Positions 7,214-15,157 are shown, counted from the first letter of the stretch. The stretch is 23,509 nucleotides of DNA from JAWPMV01 sp038527215 (GCA_038527215.1 JBCBGC010000133.1:1-23509), one strand, 5' to 3'. A program made the numbers and translations. The notes: a model not told the origin generated them from the sequence alone.

Positions 7214-7280
7214 TTGGATCAGGAAGAAAGAGGATGAAAGAGCAAAAAAGAGCTAGAGAAAAAGAAAAAAAGAAACGCTT

Positions 7281-8336
7281 ATGCAAGCAAATATTCCCAT
7301 CGGAGATAAACTCGTCGGTCCAGACTACCCCACCTACGTCATAGCGGAAGCGGGCGTCAACCACAACGGCGACCTCAACATGGCGCTGGACCTGGTGAGA
7401 GCGGCCAAAAAGACGGGGGCGGACTGTGTGAAATTCCAGACTTTTAAGGCCTCTGCGGTGGTGACCACCCACGCGCCAAAGGCCAACTATCAGTTGCAGG
7501 TAACCAGCCCGGAAGAATCCCAGCTGGACATGCTCAAAAAACTGGAAATGGGCCGCGAATCCTACCAAGCCATCATGGCTTGTTGCCGGGAAGAGGGCAT
7601 ACAGTTTTTGTCCACCCCCTACAACTATGATGACGCCGATTTCCTGCAAAACCTGGGCGTAGAAGCCTTCAAAATTGCTTCTGGTCAGCTGGTGGAGCAT
7701 CCTTTTCTGGAATACGTAGCCAACTTTGGAAAGCCCATGATCGTGTCTACCGGTATGGCTACCCTATCTGAAGTATTCGAGGCGATCGAGGTGATCCGCG
7801 CTACGGGCAATGAGCAGATTGTGCTGCTGCAATGCACCACCAATTATCCTTCTCGTCTGGAAGACGCCAACATCCGGGCCATGGTAAGCATGGGCGATGC
7901 CATGGACATCATGGTAGGCTATTCTGACCACGTGGAGAATAACTACGCCTGCTACGCGGCGGTGAGCCTGGGGGCGCATTTGATTGAAAAGCATTTTACC
8001 CTGGACCGGGAGCTGCCTGGCCCAGACCATTCATCTTCCCTGGAACCTGCGGGCTTTACTGAGCTGGTGCAGGGCATCCGCAACATTGAAGCGGCTTTGG
8101 GTAGTCCGATCAAAAAACCTACCGCCGCCGAAATCGCCAATACCCAGGGCATGAGACGCAGCATCGTGGCCTTGAAAGACCTGTCGGAGGGCACGGTTTT
8201 GGCGGCAGATATGTTGGGCTTTAAGCGACCTGCTACGGGTATGTCACCTAAGATGCTGACGGAAGTGGTCGGCAAGACCCTGGCCAAAGGGGTGAGCAAA
8301 GATGAGCCCCTTGATTATGATAGCATTGCATGGTAG
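7281..8336 (+). CDS. nonulosonic acid synthase (NeuB/LegI/PseI family)
   Basis: 351 residues, the usual length. The TIM-barrel NeuB domain (about 15-265) has VIAEAGVNHNGDLNMAL, GADCVKFQTFKAS, FLSTPYNYDDADFLQ, FKIASGQLVEHPFLE, LLQCTTNYPS, MVGYSDHV, LGAHLIEKHFTLDRELPGPDH and SLEPAGF. The C-terminal SAF/antifreeze-like domain (about 280-351) begins GMRRSIVALKDLSEG. The enzyme condenses phosphoenolpyruvate with a six-carbon aminosugar (ManNAc or a 2,4-diacetamido-trideoxyhexose) to form a nine-carbon keto-acid. The stop codon overlaps the next gene's start by 7 bp, so it leads a translationally coupled three-gene operon. The choice between NeuB, LegI and PseI substrate remains open; the linked acetyltransferase and aminotransferase genes favour a legionaminic/pseudaminic-type sugar. 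Confidence 0.92.
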   Translation: MQANIPIGDKLVGPDYPTYVIAEAGVNHNGDLNMALDLVRAAKKTGADCVKFQTFKASAVVTTHAPKANYQLQVTSPEESQLDMLKKLEMGRESYQAIMACCREEGIQFLSTPYNYDDADFLQNLGVEAFKIASGQLVEHPFLEYVANFGKPMIVSTGMATLSEVFEAIEVIRATGNEQIVLLQCTTNYPSRLEDANIRAMVSMGDAMDIMVGYSDHVENNYACYAAVSLGAHLIEKHFTLDRELPGPDHSSSLEPAGFTELVQGIRNIEAALGSPIKKPTAAEIANTQGMRRSIVALKDLSEGTVLAADMLGFKRPATGMSPKMLTEVVGKTLAKGVSKDEPLDYDSIAW

Positions 8337-9631
8337 CATCGGGATACGAGTTGATTCGGGTAAAAGCGGAGGATACGCGCCCCCTGCAAGCCTTCCTGGC
8401 TCGGGCCGGTACGGCTAAGGAGAACTTTCGCTACTTTGCTTCCCGGCCACTTGAAGTGATTGCCCAACATAAAGCGACCTTTCTTCTTGGGAAAGGGGAC
8501 GAAATCGCCGCTTACGGGCACCTGGATGAGGAAGAGGGCGTGATTTGGCTGGGGATTGCGGTAGCTGAACCCGATCAGGGCAAAGGCCTTGGCCGACAAA
8601 TGATGGACCATCTTTTGTCCGAAGCCTCCCGATTACAATTGCCAAAGATTCGGCTCTCAGTAGACCTGGACAATCACCGGGCCGTCAAACTCTACCAGAG
8701 TCTGGGATTTGAGATTGCGGAGGAAAGAAAGACCTTTTATTTTATGGAAAAAATGCTCCCACAGGAGTTGCAGGTAGCGGTCAGCACGGTGGCCTTTGCC
8801 CATAAAAAACTGGATGAAGCCATCGGAATGGCCGAGTCAGCCGGGTTGTTTCTGGAGTTTAGTTCGGGTATGCCGTACCAACCGGATTTAATCGAGCGCT
8901 ACCTGGCCTATCCGCACGCGGCTATGCCGCATAACTATTTTCCGCCGCCGGAGGAGCCATTTGTGCTGAACCTGGCTTCCGCTATTCCGGAGATTCGCCA
9001 GCAGTCCGTAGACCACTGCCTGCAAGGCCTGGAACTTTGCCGGGCCAAAGGCGCCCCTTTCTTTGCGGCCCATGCGGGCTTTTGTCTCGACCCCGATCCC
9101 AGCCAACTCGGTCAGAAAATCACGGCTGAGATGCGGAACAGCAAGGAGAAACATTGGGGCTGGTTCATGGAATCCGTGAAGACGGTGCTGGAAAAAGCCC
9201 AGGCCTTGGACATGCCTTTTCTCATCGAAAACAATGTCATCATTGCGCCCAACCTGCTGGAAGATGGCACCAATCCGCTGCTGGGTTGCGAACAGGGCGA
9301 GCTAAATCGCCTAATAACGGAGCAGGATCATCCACTGCTGGGCATCCTCCTGGACACGGCCCACCTCAAAGTTTCTGCCCAAACCCTCGGCCTGCAACTC
9401 GACGCAGAAATGCAGGCGCTTTTGCCTATCGTCTCTGCCCTCCATCACAGCGATAATGACGGGACCGTAGATAACAATCAGCCTTTGCCGCGGGATTACT
9501 GGTTTTTGCCCTACGTGAAGGAATTTGCCGATAAAGTCCACGTGATTGAAGTAAAAAATATCGAACTTGATCGCATCGTTGAACAAACAGAACTGTTGCA
9601 ACAAGCCTTAAAGAATGCCCATGTCCTATAG
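8330..9631 (+). CDS. fusion of GNAT acetyltransferase and sugar-isomerase-type TIM barrel
   Basis: 433 residues. Residues 1-145 are a GNAT N-acetyltransferase: WLGIAVAEPDQGKGLGRQMM carries the acetyl-CoA loop Q83-G88, followed by DNHRAVKLYQSLGF. Residues 146-433 are a xylose-isomerase/AP-endonuclease-2-like TIM barrel, with likely metal ligands at the barrel strands: E300 (FLIENN), D342 and H345 (LLDTAHLK), H372/H373 and D375 (LHHSDND), and E407 (VIEVKN). The ATG at 8330 overlaps the synthase stop by 7 bp, and its own end overlaps the next gene by 17 bp, so it belongs to the nonulosonate pathway by context. The GNAT half could N-acetylate the 4-amino group, as PseH/LegH do. The barrel half may be an epimerase or isomerase of an intermediate. 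Both roles are inferred. Confidence 0.8.
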   Translation: MVASGYELIRVKAEDTRPLQAFLARAGTAKENFRYFASRPLEVIAQHKATFLLGKGDEIAAYGHLDEEEGVIWLGIAVAEPDQGKGLGRQMMDHLLSEASRLQLPKIRLSVDLDNHRAVKLYQSLGFEIAEERKTFYFMEKMLPQELQVAVSTVAFAHKKLDEAIGMAESAGLFLEFSSGMPYQPDLIERYLAYPHAAMPHNYFPPPEEPFVLNLASAIPEIRQQSVDHCLQGLELCRAKGAPFFAAHAGFCLDPDPSQLGQKITAEMRNSKEKHWGWFMESVKTVLEKAQALDMPFLIENNVIIAPNLLEDGTNPLLGCEQGELNRLITEQDHPLLGILLDTAHLKVSAQTLGLQLDAEMQALLPIVSALHHSDNDGTVDNNQPLPRDYWFLPYVKEFADKVHVIEVKNIELDRIVEQTELLQQALKNAHVL

Positions 9632-11087
9632 CCAGAATATACAAGACCTGCTTGCTCCTGCTCAAACCTCTTTGCGCGATGCCCTCCAACTGATGGACAG
9701 CAATGCGCAAGGGATCGTTTTTGTGGTAGATGCGGAACAAAAAGTAAGCGGGGTGCTGACCGATGGAGATGTGCGTCGTTTTCTGCTCAAAGGCGGGAGC
9801 CTCGAAGCCCCGGTAGAAGAGGTGATGACTACTTCTTTTGTCTCCCTACCCAATACTTCCTCCATCGAAGACATTCAGCGTAAACTCTCGAATAAAATCC
9901 GCCATATTCCTTTGTTGGACGAAAGCGGCAAAATCGTGGACTGTGCCAGCCGCAACCGCCTGCGCCGGATTCCGGTCATGGAACCTCAGCTCGGTGGCAA
10001 CGAGTTGAACTATGTAACCCAATGCGTACAAACCAGCTGGATTTCTTCTCAGGGAAAGTTTGTGCGGCAGTTTGAAGAGATGGTGGCCGCGTACTGCGGC
10101 ATGCCTTACGCCCTGGCTACCAGCAATGGGACCGTGGCCCTGCACCTCGCTCTGGAAGCCCTGGGCATAGAAGAAGACGATGAAATCATCGTCCCTAACC
10201 TGACCTTTGCGGCCAGCATCAACGCCATTCTTTACTCCGGCGCTACGCCGGTGCTGGTGGATTGTGATCACGACAACTGGAATGCATCGGTCCGAGCCAT
10301 TGAGGCGGCCATTACGCCTTATACCAGGGCCATCATGCCGGTGCATCTGTATGGGCATCCTTGTCGCATGGACGAAATCGTGGCCTTGGCCGAAAAGCAT
10401 GACCTCTGGGTGGTGGAAGATGCCGCCGAAGCCCTGGGTAGTGAGTGGAAAGGACAGCGGGTTGGATCCTTTGGAGAGGCCGCTACTTTTAGCTTTTTCG
10501 GCAACAAAACCATCACTACGGGTGAAGGCGGGATGGTGCTTTTTCGTGACCAAGAGGTCTATGAGCACGCCAAGATTCTCCGCGACCACGGTATGTCCAA
10601 GAGCCGTCGTTACTGGCACGACTTCGTGGGCTATAATTACCGCATGACCAACCTACAGGCAGCCATCGGGGTAGCCCAGATGGAACGGGTGGACGAAATC
10701 GTCGCTGCCAAAATCGCCCTGGGCAAAGCCTATAATGAAGCCTTTGCCGAGGTAGAGCAGTTGATCACTCCGCCCATCGTGGAAGAAGCGGTGGATACTT
10801 ACTGGCTGTACACTTTGCGGCTCAAGCATGGCGGGGCAGCTGAGCGAGATGAATTGATCCAGAAGCTCGCCGCCAACGGCATTGAGACCCGTCCGGTCTT
10901 TTATCCCCTGCACGAGATGCCGCCTTATGAGGATTTTGCGGAGGGGAAAATGTTCCCGAATTCCACGCAGATTTCCTATAGCGGAATCAGCCTGCCTTCT
11001 TCCACCACCTTGAAGCCGGAGGAAATCCAGAACATCGTGGAGACCATCAAGGCGGTGTTTGAGACCCGGGCTATGCTAGAGGGCTAA
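9615..11087 (+). CDS. CBS-pair/DegT-type PLP aminotransferase fusion
   Basis: 490 residues. Residues about 10-118 form a CBS-domain pair (ALQLMDSNAQGIVFVVD, GVLTDGDVRRFLLKG, VEEVMTTSFVSLP, IRHIPLLDESGKIV). Residues about 120-490 are a DegT/DnrJ/EryC1 aminotransferase closest in motif to perosamine synthase/LegC: LGGNELNYVTQCVQTSWISS, TSNGTVALHLALEALG, D269 in VVEDAAEALGS, the Schiff-base Lys298 in SFFGNKTITTGEGGM, and YWHDFVGYNYRMTNLQAAIG. It would aminate a 4-keto sugar nucleotide. CBS pairs normally sense adenine nucleotides; in legionaminate clusters they occur on the sugar nucleotidyltransferase (PtmE), so this attachment is unusual. The ATG at 9615 overlaps the previous gene by 17 bp; the ATG at 9621 in the same frame is equally possible. 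Last gene of the operon. Confidence 0.9.
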   Translation: MPMSYSQNIQDLLAPAQTSLRDALQLMDSNAQGIVFVVDAEQKVSGVLTDGDVRRFLLKGGSLEAPVEEVMTTSFVSLPNTSSIEDIQRKLSNKIRHIPLLDESGKIVDCASRNRLRRIPVMEPQLGGNELNYVTQCVQTSWISSQGKFVRQFEEMVAAYCGMPYALATSNGTVALHLALEALGIEEDDEIIVPNLTFAASINAILYSGATPVLVDCDHDNWNASVRAIEAAITPYTRAIMPVHLYGHPCRMDEIVALAEKHDLWVVEDAAEALGSEWKGQRVGSFGEAATFSFFGNKTITTGEGGMVLFRDQEVYEHAKILRDHGMSKSRRYWHDFVGYNYRMTNLQAAIGVAQMERVDEIVAAKIALGKAYNEAFAEVEQLITPPIVEEAVDTYWLYTLRLKHGGAAERDELIQKLAANGIETRPVFYPLHEMPPYEDFAEGKMFPNSTQISYSGISLPSSTTLKPEEIQNIVETIKAVFETRAMLEG

Positions 11088-11122
11088 GGGATCGCAATTG
11101 GCCTGATCTCCCTAAAAAACCG

Positions 11123-11130
11123 TATCTTCT
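11123..11130 (+). promoter_or_regulatory. degenerate -7 promoter candidate of the caspase-like gene
   Basis: TATCTTCT matches TAnnTTTG at six of eight positions and is 30 bp before the ATG at 11161. A TTG at 11098-11100 lies 22 bases upstream, a little far. The 73-bp gap to the aminotransferase gene and the change of gene type make a separate promoter likely. Confidence 0.3.
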
Positions 11131-11160
11131 CCTGCACACCATCCCCTAACTGCTGCTATC

Positions 11161-12459
11161 ATGGCCCAAAACCGGGATCTGTTTTGGGAGGAGGACCCAC
11201 AGGAACCTACTCCCCTTACAGGATTTAACCATCTCCTTGCCATTGGAATTGACGCCTACGAACATTGCACCCCGCTGAAGAATGCAGTGAACGACGCTAG
11301 TTCCCTAGCCCAGGTGTTATCTGTCGATTATGGCTTCCCGCAGGAAAATATTGTCCTGGTAACCAATGAAGAGGCCACCGAATACCGCATTTTTTCCGAA
11401 TTCCGAAACCTCATCAAACGAGTGGGCCCGGAAGATAATGTACTGATCTTCTTTTGTGGGCACGGGCACTATGACGAAGACTTCAAGCAAGGGTATTGGA
11501 TTCCGGTGGATGCCCGCTTAGGAGCTATCGGGGATTATATCCCTAACTCGGAGATTTCTACCACCATACGGGCTATCCCTTCGCGCCATACCTTTATGAT
11601 TGCCGATGCCTGTTTTTCGGGTAGCTTGTTCGGCGAAAACCGCTCCGCTTTTGCCCGCACTGATCTCTCCGCTTATCATCGCAAAGTCGGCTCCATCCCT
11701 TCGCGTTGGGGACTGGCTTCCGGTCGTAATGAGGTGGTGGCAGACGGCATCCCGGGCGAAAACAGCCCTTTTACCCAAAACCTCCTCTATTTTCTCAAAA
11801 CCAAGCACGAAGCACCCTTTGCCGTTTCGGAACTGGTCCAATATGTCAAGACCGCTACAGCGAATAATTCTGAACAAACGCCCATCGGTTCTCCTCTCCG
11901 CAATGTAGGCGACCGAGGTGGCGAACTGGTGTTTTATCCGAAAGGCGTTACCAAAACTGAACCTACGGTTGCGCCTCCGCCTAAGCCTGTCGTGGATATC
12001 CCTCCGGTAATGCCTGCCCATGCCCAGCCTGTCTTTCAGGCAGGCAAGGAAAAGACCAGTAGCTCCGATAATCCCTTTCTGCAATGGATGAAGGACCATT
12101 TTCGTGCCTTACTGATGATAGCTGTGAGCACCTTTTTCTTCGGAATGTGGAGCGAGGTTCTGTACTGGATTGTGCCGGCAACCTGTTTGGGCTTGATGGC
12201 TTCGGAGGTCATTTTTCGGTTAAAAGGCCGGGGCAAAATCATCTTCACCGCCATTGTGGTCATTTTGGTGGGGGCAGATTTTATCTGGTATGAATGGGAA
12301 GCCCTGACAGAAGGTGGAAAAATGGCCGAAGATGCCATCGGCAGTGTAGGCAGCCGCATGAAGAACCATGAGCTGATTTGGTTCTCATTGGGACTGGCAG
12401 GCTTTGCTTCCTTTCTCTATTTCTTTTTTACGGAACAGGGCCGGGCGGAGGTCCGGTGA
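11161..12459 (+). CDS. membrane-anchored caspase-family (C14) cysteine peptidase
   Basis: 432 residues. The N-terminal caspase p20-like domain (about 20-260) has HLLAIGIDAYEHCTPLKNAVNDA, the catalytic His101 in FFCGHGHYDE and the catalytic Cys151 in FMIADACFSGSL, so the His-Cys dyad is intact. A WGLASGRNE segment and SPFTQNLLYFL follow as in bacterial metacaspase/orthocaspase proteins. A Pro-rich linker (about 266-292) leads to four hydrophobic segments (about 316-330, 333-352, 359-378, 405-423). There is no signal peptide, so the peptidase domain should face the cytoplasm. Bacterial proteins of this kind typically cleave after Arg/Lys or act in stress and death responses; the target here is unknown. 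Confidence 0.85.
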   Translation: MAQNRDLFWEEDPQEPTPLTGFNHLLAIGIDAYEHCTPLKNAVNDASSLAQVLSVDYGFPQENIVLVTNEEATEYRIFSEFRNLIKRVGPEDNVLIFFCGHGHYDEDFKQGYWIPVDARLGAIGDYIPNSEISTTIRAIPSRHTFMIADACFSGSLFGENRSAFARTDLSAYHRKVGSIPSRWGLASGRNEVVADGIPGENSPFTQNLLYFLKTKHEAPFAVSELVQYVKTATANNSEQTPIGSPLRNVGDRGGELVFYPKGVTKTEPTVAPPPKPVVDIPPVMPAHAQPVFQAGKEKTSSSDNPFLQWMKDHFRALLMIAVSTFFFGMWSEVLYWIVPATCLGLMASEVIFRLKGRGKIIFTAIVVILVGADFIWYEWEALTEGGKMAEDAIGSVGSRMKNHELIWFSLGLAGFASFLYFFFTEQGRAEVR

Positions 12460-12617
12460 TGGATATTTATCCAGGTTCGATTGTGGGGGTGACACATTGG
12501 CCAACCTCCAGGGATTCATGAGGGCTTAGCCTGTTTAGATGACGGGCTGAGGCAGCATACGACTGTAAAGGGGCGTGGCCATTTAACCACCACAACAAAC
12601 AACTTTATTTAGTCCCA

Positions 12618-13037
12618 ATGAAAAACCTCATCCTGATCTGTGCCTGGTTCAGTTTCCTGGGTACCGCTTGCTCCTTACAAGGCCAGTCTCTGGTACAACA
12701 GTGGAAACAAGGCCTGTCCGGCACCAAACTGACGGCTTTTAGCGGCTCAGTACATAGTCCCAACAGCACCCTGACCGTGGTAGAGTTTTGTGGAAACGGG
12801 CGTTACCGCTATTATAAAGAAGGGAGCTGGACTGTGCCGGGAACGGCTGGAGGCGCTTCCAATTCCACCATAACCGGTCGCTGGGATGTCCAGCAGTACC
12901 AGGGGCAGATTTACCTGACTTATCGGACGGATCGGGGAGAGCAAGGCTCTTTCCCTTTGTACTTAACGCAAAATGGAAAAGTGAGCGTGGGTGGAACCCT
13001 TTTCACGGCACAGCAAGGGGCAGCCCGTTGCTATTGA
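12618..13037 (+). CDS. small exported protein of unknown function
   Basis: 139 residues. A signal peptide (MKNLILICAWFSFLG) is followed by TAC at 17-19, a poor lipobox, so it may be a lipoprotein (Cys19) or may be cleaved near GQS. The mature part of about 115 residues is rich in Gly, Thr, Tyr and beta-strand patterns (TLTVVEFCGNGRYRYYKEGSW, STITGRWDVQQYQGQIYLTYR, GKVSVGGTLF), which suggests a small beta-barrel or lipocalin-like fold. The Cys of EFCGNG and a Cys next to the C-terminus could pair. I do not recognise a named family. It is tail to tail with the oxygenase gene, with 7 bp of 3' overlap (13031-13037). Confidence 0.7.
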   Translation: MKNLILICAWFSFLGTACSLQGQSLVQQWKQGLSGTKLTAFSGSVHSPNSTLTVVEFCGNGRYRYYKEGSWTVPGTAGGASNSTITGRWDVQQYQGQIYLTYRTDRGEQGSFPLYLTQNGKVSVGGTLFTAQQGAARCY

Positions 13038-14029
13038 TCCTGCACCTCATCCATGAGGTCGGGAAAAACTTGGCCAATCTTGCCAATCAAATATTTCCGG
13101 TAAGTGCCCCGGAAGGCCATGACATTTTTGCCATCCCAGCGAACCCGTTGCGTTTGCTGGGATGTTTGCTGTTTGGGTAAAGGCAGCGGTTCTATCTGCG
13201 CGTCCAGGTTGGGATCAAAAAAGAAGGGGTAGGAAAATCGTCCCTGTCCTGAAGCATTGAGGACGCGATGTGGGGTAGAGACGTAATAGCCGCCTGTCAT
13301 CCGTTCCAGCATATCTCCTATGTTGCAGATAAAGCTATTGGGGACAAAGGGGGCGGGTATCCACTGGCCCTGGCTGTTGATCTGGAGGCCGCCCACCTGA
13401 TCCTGCTTAAGGATGGTCAGCAAGCCATAATCGGTATGTTCGCCTACGCCCCAGTAAGAGGCGGTTGAGGTGGCGGCAGGTGGATAGTGAAAAATGCGAA
13501 AGAGCGTAAGGGGATCTGTGGTATAATGTTGCTGAAAAAAATTCTCGTCCAAATCCAGGCTCAAGGCAAGGCCTCGCATCAGATGGTGTCCCACTTGCTC
13601 CACCGCTGCCATATATTCCAGGATGGTCGGGCCCAGTTCCGGCAGCGCAGCTGGGAAGAGATTGGGGCCCATCAGGAGTTCACCAGCCTGTACGCGGGGA
13701 TCGTCTGCCGCGGTTTCCCTCCCCAGGTAGAGTCCTTCTTTTAGATCAGGCTTGCCCGAGGTCAGTTCATCCCCCACCGGAAAATAACCGCGCCAGGCTT
13801 TGCCTCCCAAGGCCATCCGGATCTGCATTTTTTCCTCGAGGGGCAGGGCAAAAAAGGCTGCGCTTAAGGTTTCCAATTTTTGCTGCAAATCTTCTGATAC
13901 CCCATGTCCGACCACGTAGAAAAATCCGTGCGTGCGGCAGGCTTGTTTTAAGGCTTTTCCAACCTCAGATTTTTGGGAGGTGTTTTGGATGAGGGGAGCC
14001 AGATCAATGATGGGTACCTGTGGGTCCAT
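13031..14029 (-). CDS. 2-oxoglutarate/Fe(II)-dependent oxygenase (isopenicillin N synthase family)
   Basis: 332 residues from the ATG at 14029, chosen because it directly precedes the family N-terminus VPIIDLAPL; a further-upstream start would add about 21 atypical residues. The DIOX_N domain (about 5-120) has THGFFYVVGHGV. The catalytic double-stranded helix domain carries iron ligands H198 and D200 (GEHTDYG) and H254 (TPHRV), and the 2-oxoglutarate anchor R264-x-S266 (GRFSYPFF). All active-site residues are present, so it should hydroxylate or oxidatively modify a small molecule; the substrate is unknown. It is divergent from the SPFH gene and overlaps the small exported gene at its 3' end by 7 bp. 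Confidence 0.9.
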   Translation of the reverse strand: MDPQVPIIDLAPLIQNTSQKSEVGKALKQACRTHGFFYVVGHGVSEDLQQKLETLSAAFFALPLEEKMQIRMALGGKAWRGYFPVGDELTSGKPDLKEGLYLGRETAADDPRVQAGELLMGPNLFPAALPELGPTILEYMAAVEQVGHHLMRGLALSLDLDENFFQQHYTTDPLTLFRIFHYPPAATSTASYWGVGEHTDYGLLTILKQDQVGGLQINSQGQWIPAPFVPNSFICNIGDMLERMTGGYYVSTPHRVLNASGQGRFSYPFFFDPNLDAQIEPLPLPKQQTSQQTQRVRWDGKNVMAFRGTYRKYLIGKIGQVFPDLMDEVQDQ

Positions 14030-14224
14030 AGCAATAGGTGAAAGGGTAGTTTTAGCACAAATTTTAAGGGAATTCTCATGCCAAATTAGCAAGAGATTAG
14101 GACCGAAGGTCCGCTTGAATAAGCGTGTCAGTTGGCTTATCCAGCGTGCCTATATACGGGCAATATATTCCGTATTACAAGATAAGGAGCACCACCTATT
14201 ATTTCACATAAACCATTTCGAAAC

Positions 14225-15157
14225 ATGAGAAATCTAACATTGCTCGTGCTGGGAGGATTGCTACTCCTTACTGGCCAGTCTTGTGTAACCATCAACCAGG
14301 GAGAAGTCGGGGTACGAAGGGTGAGAGGGGTCCTGGATAGCACCGTCTTGTATGAAGGTCGGACCGGCATCAACATTTTCAACACCACGGTATTTAAGAT
14401 CAGCACCCAAACCATCAATGAACGGGTAAACCTACCCTTGCCTTCCAAAGAAGGCCTCACCATTCAATCCGAAATTTCCATCCTGTACCGGGTGGTACCC
14501 GCCAAAGCCTCTGATCTCTTTAGAGAAGTAGGGCGGAATTACGAACGGGAATTGATTGATCCGGTCTTTCGCTCTGCGGCAGCTGATGTGAGTGCCCGCT
14601 TTTTTGCCAAAGATCTTCATTCTGGTCAGCGATCTGAGATTGAAAGAGAAATTGAGGAGCGCATGAACAGCATCCTGGAGCCCCGAGGGATCATCATTGA
14701 AAATGTGCTGATGAAATCGATCCAACTTCCTGAGGGCCTGACCCTGGCGATTGAGGAGAAACTCAAAGCAGAACAGGAAGCCCAGCGCCGGATATTTATC
14801 ACCCAGCAGGAAAAAGCAGATGCCGAAAGAAGGGTCATTCAGGCTGAAGGAGAGCGGGATGCCAGCATCCTGGCCGCCGAAGCTGAAAAGCGCACCTTGG
14901 AACTCCGGGCCGAGGCCAAAGCTAACGCCACTAAAATTCAGGCGGATGCCGAAGCCCATGCCATCGAGGTAAAAGCTTCCGCAGAAGCTAAGTCCAATGA
15001 ATTGCTCAGCAAGTACGTCTCCGAGAGTGTACTCAAGTACCGTGGGATCGAAGCTATGCTCGAGCTGGCTGGTTCCCCCAGCAGCAAGCTCCTGATCAAT
15101 CCAGGCGGAATGTCCCTCCTCGGTTTGCCTCCGGAGTTCTGGAAAGAATTAGAATAG
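14225..15157 (+). CDS. SPFH/prohibitin-family membrane protein, probably a lipoprotein
   Basis: 310 residues. An N-terminal hydrophobic segment (LTLLVLGGLLLLTGQSC) ends at Cys20, which may be a relaxed Bacteroidota lipobox. The Band-7 domain follows (about 21-190: CVTINQGEVGVRRVRGVL, YEGRTGINIFN, VNLPLPSKEGLTIQSEISILYRVV, IIIENVLMKSIQLPEGL). A long Ala/Glu/Lys-rich coiled coil (about 180-260) gives ring- or cage-like oligomers in this family. The C-terminus has LLINPGG and ends LPPEFWKELE. It is likely a membrane-scaffold or chaperone-like protein resembling prohibitin and HflK/C, without an enzymatic motif. It is a single-gene unit closed by a clear terminator. Confidence 0.88.
   Translation: MRNLTLLVLGGLLLLTGQSCVTINQGEVGVRRVRGVLDSTVLYEGRTGINIFNTTVFKISTQTINERVNLPLPSKEGLTIQSEISILYRVVPAKASDLFREVGRNYERELIDPVFRSAAADVSARFFAKDLHSGQRSEIEREIEERMNSILEPRGIIIENVLMKSIQLPEGLTLAIEEKLKAEQEAQRRIFITQQEKADAERRVIQAEGERDASILAAEAEKRTLELRAEAKANATKIQADAEAHAIEVKASAEAKSNELLSKYVSESVLKYRGIEAMLELAGSPSSKLLINPGGMSLLGLPPEFWKELE

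Larger units (their letters stand above)
6959..7280. other. 322-bp divergent intergenic region / long leader of the nonulosonate synthase operon
   Basis: No gene is visible. It holds a -7 promoter candidate (7030-7037), a 10-bp-arm inverted repeat (7162-7187), a 19-bp direct repeat (7169-7187 and 7195-7213) and a strongly purine-rich stretch (about 7218-7277) up to the ATG at 7281. The middle part (about 7080-7150) is G/C-rich, unlike the A-rich end. Confidence 0.6.

Noticed and set aside
9846..10619. 257-codon minus-strand open frame opposite the CBS-aminotransferase gene
   Set aside because: It lies entirely inside a conserved gene and its translation has no recognisable motif.
11161..12459. 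Caspase-like gene as part of a defence island
   Set aside because: No effector, nuclease, retron, restriction or CBASS-type gene lies next to it, so the evidence is too thin to claim a defence system.
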